Shown: positions 18,555 to 26,525 of the stretch, piece after piece
Numbering within the stretch: the first letter of the stretch is position 1
Layout: each line of letters starts with the position of its first letter
Assembly (NCBI GenBank): GCA_905203015.1
Contig: CAJKUC010000007.1
Location: 39,650-103,649 of the forward strand
Length of the DNA stretch: 64,000 nucleotides
Origin: an uncultured Christensenella sp.
Lineage (GTDB): Bacteria; Bacillota; Clostridia; Christensenellales; Borkfalkiaceae
Direction: 5' to 3'
Program-made: the position numbers and the translations under genes
Notes under the pieces: generated by a model
Database searches by the model: none
Told to the model about the DNA's origin: nothing
The model's input: only the letters and a program-made list of their open reading frames with translations

Positions 18555-19322
18555 ATGAAAAAATTACATTTTATTGTGGCATTGTTTCTTGCCTGCGCCT
18601 GCGTTACGGGCTGCTCCCCCTCTTCTTCCGATAAGACGGACGACGATCGGAAGAAACAGCCGGGCGGAAGTTATAAAACGGCTTTTTTAGGCGACAGCCT
18701 TACGGATAAAGGCGTATATTCCGATATCGTCACCACGCACTACACCGATTATTTATACGACAATTGTTCTTTTATCTCTTCTATTCAGAACGTGGGTTAT
18801 GCGGGATCGTGCATCGCGGGGCTGCCCGGAAAGCAGGGCGTAAATCCCTCCTTCGTGCAACGCTACACGCAGATCGCGTCAAACGCGGATCTTATCGTGG
18901 TACTCGGCGGAACGAACGATTTCGGCTACGGTTCGCCGAATCTTTCCAATCCGCTCGGAGAATACGGCGATTCTTCGCAGGAAACTTTTTACGGGGCTCT
19001 GAAAGTGCTGATCGACGGCTTCGGCGAAAATTACCCCGAAGCGAAAGTGGTGTTCGTTACGCCGCTTTACAGAAAAGAGCAGGAATCGAACGGGATTCCC
19101 AACAAAAACAAATACGGGTTTACCCTCGCCGATTACGTAAACGCGATCAGATATACATGCGAGCAGCGGAACGTCGCCTGTTTCGACGCATTCAACGAAA
19201 TCACGGAAATCGACGCGTTCACTTACACGGAATACGAAGTAGACGGATTGCATCTGAACAACGAAGGCAACGTTCTGCTGGGAAAATATCTCGCGGAAAA
19301 ACTCACCGCGACGCTTGACTGA
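18555..19322 (+). CDS. SGNH/GDSL-family hydrolase, lipoprotein
   Basis: A 255-residue protein with lipobox CVTGC near residue 21. Block I FLGDSLTDKG holds the catalytic serine, block III GGTNDFGYG the oxyanion asparagine, and block V DGLHLN the catalytic Asp and His. Enzymes of this fold are esterases; in a glycan locus they often remove acetyl or other acyl groups from sugars (family knowledge; the substrate here is inferred). No clear ribosome site precedes the ATG, and the hairpin at 18480-18512 lies just upstream. A cytosolic paralogue is at 62109-62759. Confidence 0.9.
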   Translation: MKKLHFIVALFLACACVTGCSPSSSDKTDDDRKKQPGGSYKTAFLGDSLTDKGVYSDIVTTHYTDYLYDNCSFISSIQNVGYAGSCIAGLPGKQGVNPSFVQRYTQIASNADLIVVLGGTNDFGYGSPNLSNPLGEYGDSSQETFYGALKVLIDGFGENYPEAKVVFVTPLYRKEQESNGIPNKNKYGFTLADYVNAIRYTCEQRNVACFDAFNEITEIDAFTYTEYEVDGLHLNNEGNVLLGKYLAEKLTATLD

Positions 19323-19333
19323 GAGGCAAAATC

Positions 19334-21589
19334 ATGAATTACACGTTTAACGAAAAAAAAGGCATTTTCACGCTGTATAATCCCGAAACGGGAAAAGACT
19401 GGAGCAATCATTTTTTCAACGATTTAAGTTACATTATGAGCGTTACGCACACGGGCTCGACCTTTTCGCGCTACGTGGATAAAAATTCCGTGCAGGTGAC
19501 GCTGAATTGCCCCCTTTCCTCTTTTCTTTATCTTCGCGACGCGGAGAGCAAAAAATACTGGAATATCGCGGGCTACCCTTCTCTGAACAAAATCAGCCGC
19601 TACAAATGCGAGCACGGGCAGCAATTCACGCGTATTTCGTCGCAGGCGCATAAAATCGCCGCGTCGATCACCTATGCCATCGCGCAAAACGATACGCGCG
19701 AAGTGTGGAAAGTCACCCTGAAAAACAACGACGACAGGCAAAGAACAATTGATTTGTTTCCCGTCACCGCTTTTGATCTGAACGGTTTTGCACAGCCCGT
19801 GTATTACAGTTCCGTCACCACTTCTTTCACTCAATTCGTAAAAGAAGCGAACGCGGTGTTCAACGAAAATCACGATCCCTACCGCCCGCACGAATTGTCT
19901 TCGGGATACATCCTTTCCAGCGAACCGGTATATTCTTACGACGGCAACTACGAAAAATTCATCGGCACGATGGGCACGCAGACGAAGCCGTATATTCTCG
20001 AGCACGGGCTGGATTGCACCCGCTCTTCGGCAACGGTGAGAATGCGCGGAGGGATTCTGCAAAACCGCGTGACGCTTGCCGCGCACGAATCGAAAACCGT
20101 CTATTTCGTGCTGGGGCTGATTAAAAGCAAAGACGAACTGATCGGAAGATACGCGGATATCGTAGGAGAATGCGAAAAGATCATAAACGACGCGACGGAA
20201 GGCGAAGCGCGTTTCGGCAATTTAAGGACGAACTGCCCCGAGCCGCAATTCAATCGCATTTTAAACTATTGGGCGGAACATCAGGTATCCTATTGCATGC
20301 TGGGCAAGAAAGCCGTAAGAGACAACGCGCAACTCGGCATGGCGATGCTGAATTTCAATCTGCCGCTTGCAAAAAAGACAATCGACGAATGCGTTGCCCA
20401 TCAATACAAAGACGGGCATGCCGTGCTCACCTGGTACCCCTATTTAGAGCCGAACATCTATTCCGATCCCTCCGCCTGGATGATTTACGCCGCCTGCGGC
20501 TACGTGAAAGAATCGGGAGATTTCGATTATCTGAAAAGAGAACTCGATTATCTCGACGGCGGAAAAGCCACGGTTTACGAGCATCTGAAACAGGCGATCG
20601 TATGGTTTGAACGCAAGGACAATTACGGCGCGAACGGATTGCCGAGGATTCATCATGCGGACTGGAACGACGCACTGAATATTCCCGACGACAAGGCGGA
20701 ATCGGTGCTGATGGCAATGCTGATCTGCAAAGCGTACGATGATATGATCGAACTCGCCTCGTATCTTAACGATCTGCCCTATGCGGAAACATTGAAGAAA
20801 GCGAAGCGGAAACTGGCGAAAATCACCAACGAAAAAGCGTTCAACGGCGATTATTACGTGCGCGCGTTTTCAAAATTCGGCGTGGTGGGCGACAAATCGA
20901 ACGAAAACGGCGGCAAAATCTACGTGAACCCGCAGAGTTGGTCGATTCTTTCGGGCGTGTGCCCGCAGGAGCGGCTGGATAAGGTGATCGCCGCCATGGA
21001 TTCCACCGAAACCGACGAAGGGATTCCCATGTGTATGCCGCCGTACAAAACTTACGACGAAACCGTAGGCAGAATGAGCGGCATGTTGCCCGGCGTTTAC
21101 GAAAACGGCGGTATTTACAATCATGCGGGTTGCTTCAAAGTGATGGCGGATTGCAGACTGGGCAGAGGCGACAATGCCGTAAACGCGCTGAAAAAAATCG
21201 CGCCCGACGGAAAATTCAATCCCTCTTCCGTAACGACCACCGAGCCGTATGTATTCACGAACTGCTATTTAAAGCACCCGTCCGTAGACATGCAGGTGGG
21301 CTTCTCCTGGCAGACGGGAACTTCCGCCTGGGGGCTGATGTGCTACTATGAAGGGATTCTCGGCTTACAGCGCGGCTACGACGGACTGCATATTTCCCCC
21401 GCCCTGCCCTCTTCCTGGAAGACGTGCGAGGCATACAGAAATTATCGCGGCAACCGTTTGCACATCAGATATGTGAACAAAGGAGGCAAAAACGTTCGCC
21501 TCACCGTAGACGGAAAGAAAATTTCCGGAAACGTCGTTCCCCTTTTCGACGACGACGACGAGCACGAAATTAAGGCGGAACTGATCTGA
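19334..21589 (+). CDS. GH94-family glycoside phosphorylase-like enzyme
   Basis: A 751-residue cytosolic protein with the GH94 layout: N-terminal beta-sandwich (about 1-270), linker helices, an (alpha/alpha)6 barrel, and a C-terminal jelly roll ('YDGLHISPALPSSWKTCEAY'). The DWND motif at 443-446, in 'PRIHHADWNDALN', carries the family's proton-donor aspartate. GH94 enzymes cleave beta-linked disaccharides such as cellobiose or chitobiose with phosphate and release a sugar 1-phosphate. No signal peptide is present, so it acts on imported sugar. It starts 11 bases after the SGNH gene and overlaps the next gene by one base. A second member is at 29605-31890. Confidence 0.88.
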   Translation: MNYTFNEKKGIFTLYNPETGKDWSNHFFNDLSYIMSVTHTGSTFSRYVDKNSVQVTLNCPLSSFLYLRDAESKKYWNIAGYPSLNKISRYKCEHGQQFTRISSQAHKIAASITYAIAQNDTREVWKVTLKNNDDRQRTIDLFPVTAFDLNGFAQPVYYSSVTTSFTQFVKEANAVFNENHDPYRPHELSSGYILSSEPVYSYDGNYEKFIGTMGTQTKPYILEHGLDCTRSSATVRMRGGILQNRVTLAAHESKTVYFVLGLIKSKDELIGRYADIVGECEKIINDATEGEARFGNLRTNCPEPQFNRILNYWAEHQVSYCMLGKKAVRDNAQLGMAMLNFNLPLAKKTIDECVAHQYKDGHAVLTWYPYLEPNIYSDPSAWMIYAACGYVKESGDFDYLKRELDYLDGGKATVYEHLKQAIVWFERKDNYGANGLPRIHHADWNDALNIPDDKAESVLMAMLICKAYDDMIELASYLNDLPYAETLKKAKRKLAKITNEKAFNGDYYVRAFSKFGVVGDKSNENGGKIYVNPQSWSILSGVCPQERLDKVIAAMDSTETDEGIPMCMPPYKTYDETVGRMSGMLPGVYENGGIYNHAGCFKVMADCRLGRGDNAVNALKKIAPDGKFNPSSVTTTEPYVFTNCYLKHPSVDMQVGFSWQTGTSAWGLMCYYEGILGLQRGYDGLHISPALPSSWKTCEAYRNYRGNRLHIRYVNKGGKNVRLTVDGKKISGNVVPLFDDDDEHEIKAELI

Positions 21590-22302
21590 TGGGCGAAAAA
21601 TTCCTCGTGATGAGCCTCGACGACGGCGTGACTCAGGATGAAAGAGTGATCTCCGTTTTCAGAAAATACGCTCTTACGGCAACGTTCAATCTCAACGCGG
21701 GCAGGCTCGGCGAACGGGAAGAAATTCCCGTTCCCGCCTACGACGGCAAACCGTTGCGGCACGATAAAGTGTCGCCCGAGCAGGTGAGAAACGGCTTATA
21801 CGACGGCTTCGAGACGGCGTGCCACGGCTTTACGCACGCGTATCTTCCGAGCCTTACGGAAAGCGGGATAATAAAAGAGATCGGCGACGACTATGACGAA
21901 ATTTTCCGCCTGACGGGAAAAAAGCCGCGCGGGATAGCCTACGCGGGCCCCACCCCGAATTACAACGAAGCGGTGATAAAAGCGATACAGAAAAGCCGCC
22001 CCCTTTATTACGGAAGAACGATCGACGAAACGCACGGCTTTTCTCTGCCGCAGGATTTTTTGCGCTGGAACCCTACATGCCAGTTCCGCGGCGACGAACT
22101 GTTGCCGCGTGCGGAAGAATTTTTCGATCTTACGCCGCAGAAAAGCGACGCGCTGTTTTTCGTCTGGGGGCATTCCTACGAATTCGATCTGGGGCTTGAA
22201 TGTTGGGACAAACTGGAATATTTCTGCAGGGAAGTTTCGGCGAGAAAGGATATTACCTGCCTCACCTGCGAAGACTTTTACGATCGATTCAAAAAGCAAT
22301 GA
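21589..22302 (+). CDS. Polysaccharide deacetylase-like protein (CE4/NodB), cytosolic
   Basis: A 237-residue NodB-type protein without a signal peptide. Motif 1 is SLDDG with D11 and D12, motif 2 is H79-x3-H83 in ACHGFTHAY, the metal-binding set of CE4 enzymes. They remove N- or O-acetyl groups from sugars. It begins at the stop codon of the GH94 gene (TGATG), which indicates coupled translation. It resembles the next gene throughout, so the two look like a duplication of which one copy is secreted. Confidence 0.85.
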   Translation: MGEKFLVMSLDDGVTQDERVISVFRKYALTATFNLNAGRLGEREEIPVPAYDGKPLRHDKVSPEQVRNGLYDGFETACHGFTHAYLPSLTESGIIKEIGDDYDEIFRLTGKKPRGIAYAGPTPNYNEAVIKAIQKSRPLYYGRTIDETHGFSLPQDFLRWNPTCQFRGDELLPRAEEFFDLTPQKSDALFFVWGHSYEFDLGLECWDKLEYFCREVSARKDITCLTCEDFYDRFKKQ

Positions 22303-23102
22303 AAAAAATCATTTCGATTGTTTCTGCAATCATTTTATGTTTATTATGCGCGGGTTGCAACGCAAAGGCGGAAGAAAACACTATGGCTGCTCCGAAAAAA
22401 TATTTTACGCTGAGTTTCGACGACGGCACTTATGAAGACGAAAAACTGATCGCGTTATTGAAAAAATACGATATTCCCGCTTCTTTTTGCATCAATACGG
22501 GGCTGATGGACGGAAACGACGTGATCGAAGTGGCGGGAAACTGGCGGCGCATGGATTTCGATTACGCCAAAGACAACGCCGTATACAGCGGCTTCGACGT
22601 GATTTCCCATGCGTATACGCATAAAGAATTCACCCGTTTAAGCGACGAAGAAATCGTGTCTCAGACGAAAAGCGACTGCGGGAAAATCAAAGAACTTACG
22701 GGGAAAAGCCCCGTGGGGATTGCCTATCCCGGCGGCACGGCGTATTACGACGACAGAACGATAAACGTTCTGCTTTCCGAAACGAATATTCGTTTCGCGC
22801 GGGATACCGACGATACGTACGGCTTTGCTTTGCCGGAAAACTTTATGGCATGGAAGCCTACTTGCAGCCTGCTCGACGGCAGACTGATGGATCTTGCCCA
22901 AAAATTTGCAGAGAGCGAAGCCACGGAAGACATGCTGTTTTACGGATGGGATCATCCGTGGGCGTTGACAGCGTATAACGCATGGAAAAAAATCGAGGAA
23001 TTTCTTTCGTATATTTCCGGCCGGAACGATATCGTGTACGTTACGAATTCGGAATTTTACGAATTATATAAAGATAAAATTCCGTCAAAAGGATTATGGT
23101 AA
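22299..23102 (+). CDS. Polysaccharide deacetylase-like lipoprotein (CE4/NodB)
   Basis: Taking ATG 22299, which overlaps the previous stop by four bases (ATGA), the protein has 267 residues and a lipoprotein signal ending in LLCAGC. Upstream in-frame codons would place a nonsensical leader before this signal. CE4 motif 1 is SFDDG, motif 2 is SHAYTH, and 'GIAYPGGTAYYDD' is the motif 3 region. It should act on the outer face of the membrane. It shares 'GFALPENFMAWKPTC' with 'GFSLPQDFLRWNPTC' in the preceding gene. Confidence 0.88.
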   Translation: MKKIISIVSAIILCLLCAGCNAKAEENTMAAPKKYFTLSFDDGTYEDEKLIALLKKYDIPASFCINTGLMDGNDVIEVAGNWRRMDFDYAKDNAVYSGFDVISHAYTHKEFTRLSDEEIVSQTKSDCGKIKELTGKSPVGIAYPGGTAYYDDRTINVLLSETNIRFARDTDDTYGFALPENFMAWKPTCSLLDGRLMDLAQKFAESEATEDMLFYGWDHPWALTAYNAWKKIEEFLSYISGRNDIVYVTNSEFYELYKDKIPSKGLW

Positions 23103-24886
23103 TGAAAAAAGCGATTAAAATTCTTGCCGCAACGATTCTTTCCGCTCTGTTTATTACCGCCGCGCATTTTTCCGCCGTACAGATACGCACAAACGCGGAT
23201 TGGTACCCCGACGACACCCTTACGGAAGAAACCGCCGTGCAAAGCGCGCTGAATACTCCGCCGGCGGTGATCGCGGACGTTACCTCCGCCGATATTCTCG
23301 AATCGCTAAAAAGCGGCGATAAGCCCGTTCAGGCGATTCTCACGATCGGCGCAGACGGCAGAGTGAAAGGCGCAGACGGCGAGGACATCTGCGATTTATC
23401 CGTCGTGTTGGACGAATACTTACAAAAAACGATTCTGCCCGTTTTCCGCGTAGACGATTCTTCGGCAGATATTCTTTTAAATTGGTTTAAAACAGATCGG
23501 CGGATCACCGACGCTTCGGTATCCTCCTCTTCGCCCGAAGCCGTGAAGAAAATCAAAACCGTTTACCCCGCATTGCGGGGAATCGTGGAATTCGACGAAT
23601 CCGCGGATATTAAAAAAGCGGCGGCTACGGCAAACGCCGCCTGCGCGCAGATCTGCATTCTTCCCGAATCCGCCGCCTCGTACGACGCCGTAAGATACGT
23701 TCAGGCGCGATTCAAAACGGTGTGGGTGCGGGCGGAAAAGAACGATCGCATATCGATAAAAAACTGCGTGGCGAGCGGCTGTTTCGGCGTTATCGCCGAA
23801 GACGTATCCCTATCCTGCGCTACGCTGAAAGAATACGCGGGCGGTATCGTCCGTACGCCATACAACGTGGCGCACAGAGGTCTGCCGAACAAATACAACG
23901 AAAATTCCGTAAGCGGAACGCTTGCCGCGATCCGGGCGGGCGCAACGCACGTGGAACTGGATTGCTACCTTACGCAGGATAACGAAATCGCTTTCATGCA
24001 CGACGCGAATCTTGCGCGCACCTCTACGGGCAGCGGCAATATCGAGGACTACACCTCCGCGCAACTGGAAAACTTCCGTCTGAAACAATTCACCGACGAA
24101 AAAATCCCCCTGCTGGAAGATATCGGCGGCGCGCTGGAAGGAAGCGGCGTGGTTCTCGTACTGGAAATCAAATCGGCGAAAACCGACGTCGCGCATATCC
24201 TTGCCGAAAAACTCGGAAAAGACAATCTCGCTTTTCTGAAAGATTACTTAACGGTGATTTCGTTCGACAGGAATCAACTGCTCGAAATGAAAGAGGCTTT
24301 GCCCGAAATTCCCACGGCGGATCTCGGAGGAAAATCTTCCGACGATTTACAAACGATTCTTACGCGTTCGGGGCAATATAATTGCGGCGTGGATTATAAT
24401 TTCAACGCGATCGACAAAACGACGAACGCACGTCTGATCTCGCGCGGATTCATCCCCTGGACGTGGACGTATTCGGGAGAAGTGACGATAATAAGCGGCC
24501 TGGAAAGCGGAATCCCCGCAATGACGAACAACGACGCCGACGCGTTGACGGCTTTTCCCGAAAAAGTGACCGTAGCGAACGAACAATCTTCCGTACCCGC
24601 CGTCGGCGCCCCCGTAAAACTGGTCGTCACGGAATACGGCGGCGAAGAAAAAATCGCGGAAGGAAAGGCGACGGAAGTGGCCGACCTCGGCGACGGGCGA
24701 TACGAAGTGCTTGCCGAATACGATCCGTCGGAATATTATCTTTCCTCCATGCTGTACACACAAAAACAAACCGTCACCGTAGAAAAAAAGAAGAGCGGCT
24801 GCGGCTCGGCAATCGGAGGGATTCCCCTTGCCTTAACTCTTTTACCCGTTTATTTATCCGAATCGAAAAGGAAATTTACGAAATGA
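23102..24886 (+). CDS. Membrane-anchored glycerophosphodiester phosphodiesterase
   Basis: A 594-residue exported protein, starting at the ATG in TAATG (23102; an in-frame ATG two codons earlier is possible). After a signal peptide, residues about 55-250 look like a barrel without catalytic residues. The active GDPD domain starts at VAHRG: H258, R259, E285, D287 and H300 match the family's catalytic and metal ligands. Near residue 500 a beta-sandwich follows, then the C-terminal anchor KKKSGC, a short hydrophobic helix and a basic tail. GDPDs hydrolyse glycerophosphodiesters; here phosphoglycerol on a glycan or teichoic acid is possible (inference). Confidence 0.85.
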   Translation: MKKAIKILAATILSALFITAAHFSAVQIRTNADWYPDDTLTEETAVQSALNTPPAVIADVTSADILESLKSGDKPVQAILTIGADGRVKGADGEDICDLSVVLDEYLQKTILPVFRVDDSSADILLNWFKTDRRITDASVSSSSPEAVKKIKTVYPALRGIVEFDESADIKKAAATANAACAQICILPESAASYDAVRYVQARFKTVWVRAEKNDRISIKNCVASGCFGVIAEDVSLSCATLKEYAGGIVRTPYNVAHRGLPNKYNENSVSGTLAAIRAGATHVELDCYLTQDNEIAFMHDANLARTSTGSGNIEDYTSAQLENFRLKQFTDEKIPLLEDIGGALEGSGVVLVLEIKSAKTDVAHILAEKLGKDNLAFLKDYLTVISFDRNQLLEMKEALPEIPTADLGGKSSDDLQTILTRSGQYNCGVDYNFNAIDKTTNARLISRGFIPWTWTYSGEVTIISGLESGIPAMTNNDADALTAFPEKVTVANEQSSVPAVGAPVKLVVTEYGGEEKIAEGKATEVADLGDGRYEVLAEYDPSEYYLSSMLYTQKQTVTVEKKKSGCGSAIGGIPLALTLLPVYLSESKRKFTK

Positions 24887-26511
24887 ATCAGATTACTTAT
24901 GTTTTACCCGAAAAAATAGCGGCGAAAAACGGCGATATAGAAAACGTCGGATCGCTGTTGAAGCCGAAGGCCGTGCAGATCGGACTCGGCGAAAGCGACG
25001 TGGCTACGATTAAAGGCCCCGCCCGCATCGTATTCGATTTCGGCCGGGAATTATGCGGCGGTATCCGTATCCTCGCCCATTATATCACAAACGGCAAGCC
25101 GATCGGAATCCGCTTCGGAGAATCGCTTTCCGAGGCGATCACGCCGCTCGGCGTAAAAAACGCCACGAACGATCATTCGCCGAGGGATTTTTCCGCCTGC
25201 CTCCCGCAACTCTCCTCTTTGCGCTTCGGCGAAACGGGCTTCCGTTTCGTTTGCCTGGATTTTAACGAGGGAGAATACAGAATCAAAAGCGTTCTTGCGG
25301 AAAGCGAAACGGAATATCACGAGATCAAAGGCTCTTTCGAGTGCTCCGACCCTCTGGTGAACGAGATCTATTCCGTAGCCCGCCGCACGCTTTTGCTCTG
25401 CCTGCAAAAGGATATGATCTGGGACGGCATCAAGCGCGACAGACTTGTGTGGATCGGCGATCTGCACCCCGAAACGCTGGGGCTCTTATACACCGTGGGC
25501 GGCATTAAAAATATCGAAAACTGCCTCGATTTCGCCGCAGCCGAAACGCTCCCCTCCGATTGGATGAACGGCCTTACGGCATATTCGTTCTGGTGGATCG
25601 TCGTTTTATACGATTATTATCGCTTTACGGGAAAAAACGACGTCGTAGAAAAACACGCCGAATACCTCGAAAAACTGGCGGAACACACAAACAGCCTGAT
25701 CGGCGAAGACGGATCGACGAATTTTCCGAGCGACTTTCTCGATTGGCCCACAAGCGGAAGCAAAGACGCGGCGGAAGGCGTTGCCGCACTGTGCAAAATC
25801 GCCTGCGAACGGGCTGCCGTATTGCTTCGCCTTGCGAGGAAAGACTTTTCCGCCGCACAGCGTGCCGCCGCGAAATTATCGGCGCGCCGCCGTATTCCCC
25901 TTTCCGCAAAACAGGCGATCGCCATGCGCTATCTCGCTTTCGGCGACGAGCCGGAAACGGTGAAAACACTGCTTACCGCGGGCGGAGCGAAAGGCTTATC
26001 CACATTTATGAGTTATTATATCTTATCCGCGGTAAAACGGACTTCCGGCACGAAAGACGCGCTGGAAATCATGAAAGAATATTACGGCGGCATGCTGGAA
26101 AAAGGCGCCACTACTTTCTGGGAAGATTTCGACGTGAACTGGATTGCCGAAAGCGGGAGAATCGACGAATTGCCGGAAGAAGGGCAAAAAGATATTCACG
26201 GCGACTACGGGAAATTCTGCTATACGGGATTCCGTCACTCGCTTTGTCACGGCTGGTCGTGCGGGCCGATAGAATTCCTGGCGGAATCGGTGCTGGGAAT
26301 CTCAGTTTCCGATACAGATTGCAAAAAAATCACCGTTTCCCCCGATCTCGGGAATCTTAAATACGCCAAAGGAAAATTTCCCACTCCTTACGGGATCGTG
26401 GAAATCAGCCACACGGCAGACGAAAAAGGCGCGATCCACACCTCGATCGTCGCGCCGGAAGGGCCGGAAATTTCCGTTGTCGGTTGCGACGCGGAAATCA
26501 GACGTATATAA
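24883..26511 (+). CDS. Alpha-L-rhamnosidase-like glycoside hydrolase (GH78 type)
   Basis: The start is ATG 24883, which overlaps the GDPD stop by four bases (ATGA); the protein then has 542 residues. After a beta-sandwich domain (1-145) comes the (alpha/alpha)6 barrel with the segment DGIKRDRLVWIGDLHPE (about residues 182-198), the hallmark acidic loop of GH78-type rhamnosidases. A small C-terminal beta domain closes the protein. It is shorter than typical GH78 enzymes and has no signal peptide, so it should act in the cytosol on imported oligosaccharides. Rhamnose specificity is inferred from the family; some members use other sugars. Confidence 0.82.
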   Translation: MNQITYVLPEKIAAKNGDIENVGSLLKPKAVQIGLGESDVATIKGPARIVFDFGRELCGGIRILAHYITNGKPIGIRFGESLSEAITPLGVKNATNDHSPRDFSACLPQLSSLRFGETGFRFVCLDFNEGEYRIKSVLAESETEYHEIKGSFECSDPLVNEIYSVARRTLLLCLQKDMIWDGIKRDRLVWIGDLHPETLGLLYTVGGIKNIENCLDFAAAETLPSDWMNGLTAYSFWWIVVLYDYYRFTGKNDVVEKHAEYLEKLAEHTNSLIGEDGSTNFPSDFLDWPTSGSKDAAEGVAALCKIACERAAVLLRLARKDFSAAQRAAAKLSARRRIPLSAKQAIAMRYLAFGDEPETVKTLLTAGGAKGLSTFMSYYILSAVKRTSGTKDALEIMKEYYGGMLEKGATTFWEDFDVNWIAESGRIDELPEEGQKDIHGDYGKFCYTGFRHSLCHGWSCGPIEFLAESVLGISVSDTDCKKITVSPDLGNLKYAKGKFPTPYGIVEISHTADEKGAIHTSIVAPEGPEISVVGCDAEIRRI

Positions 26512-26525
26512 GCGGATAATTTCTT

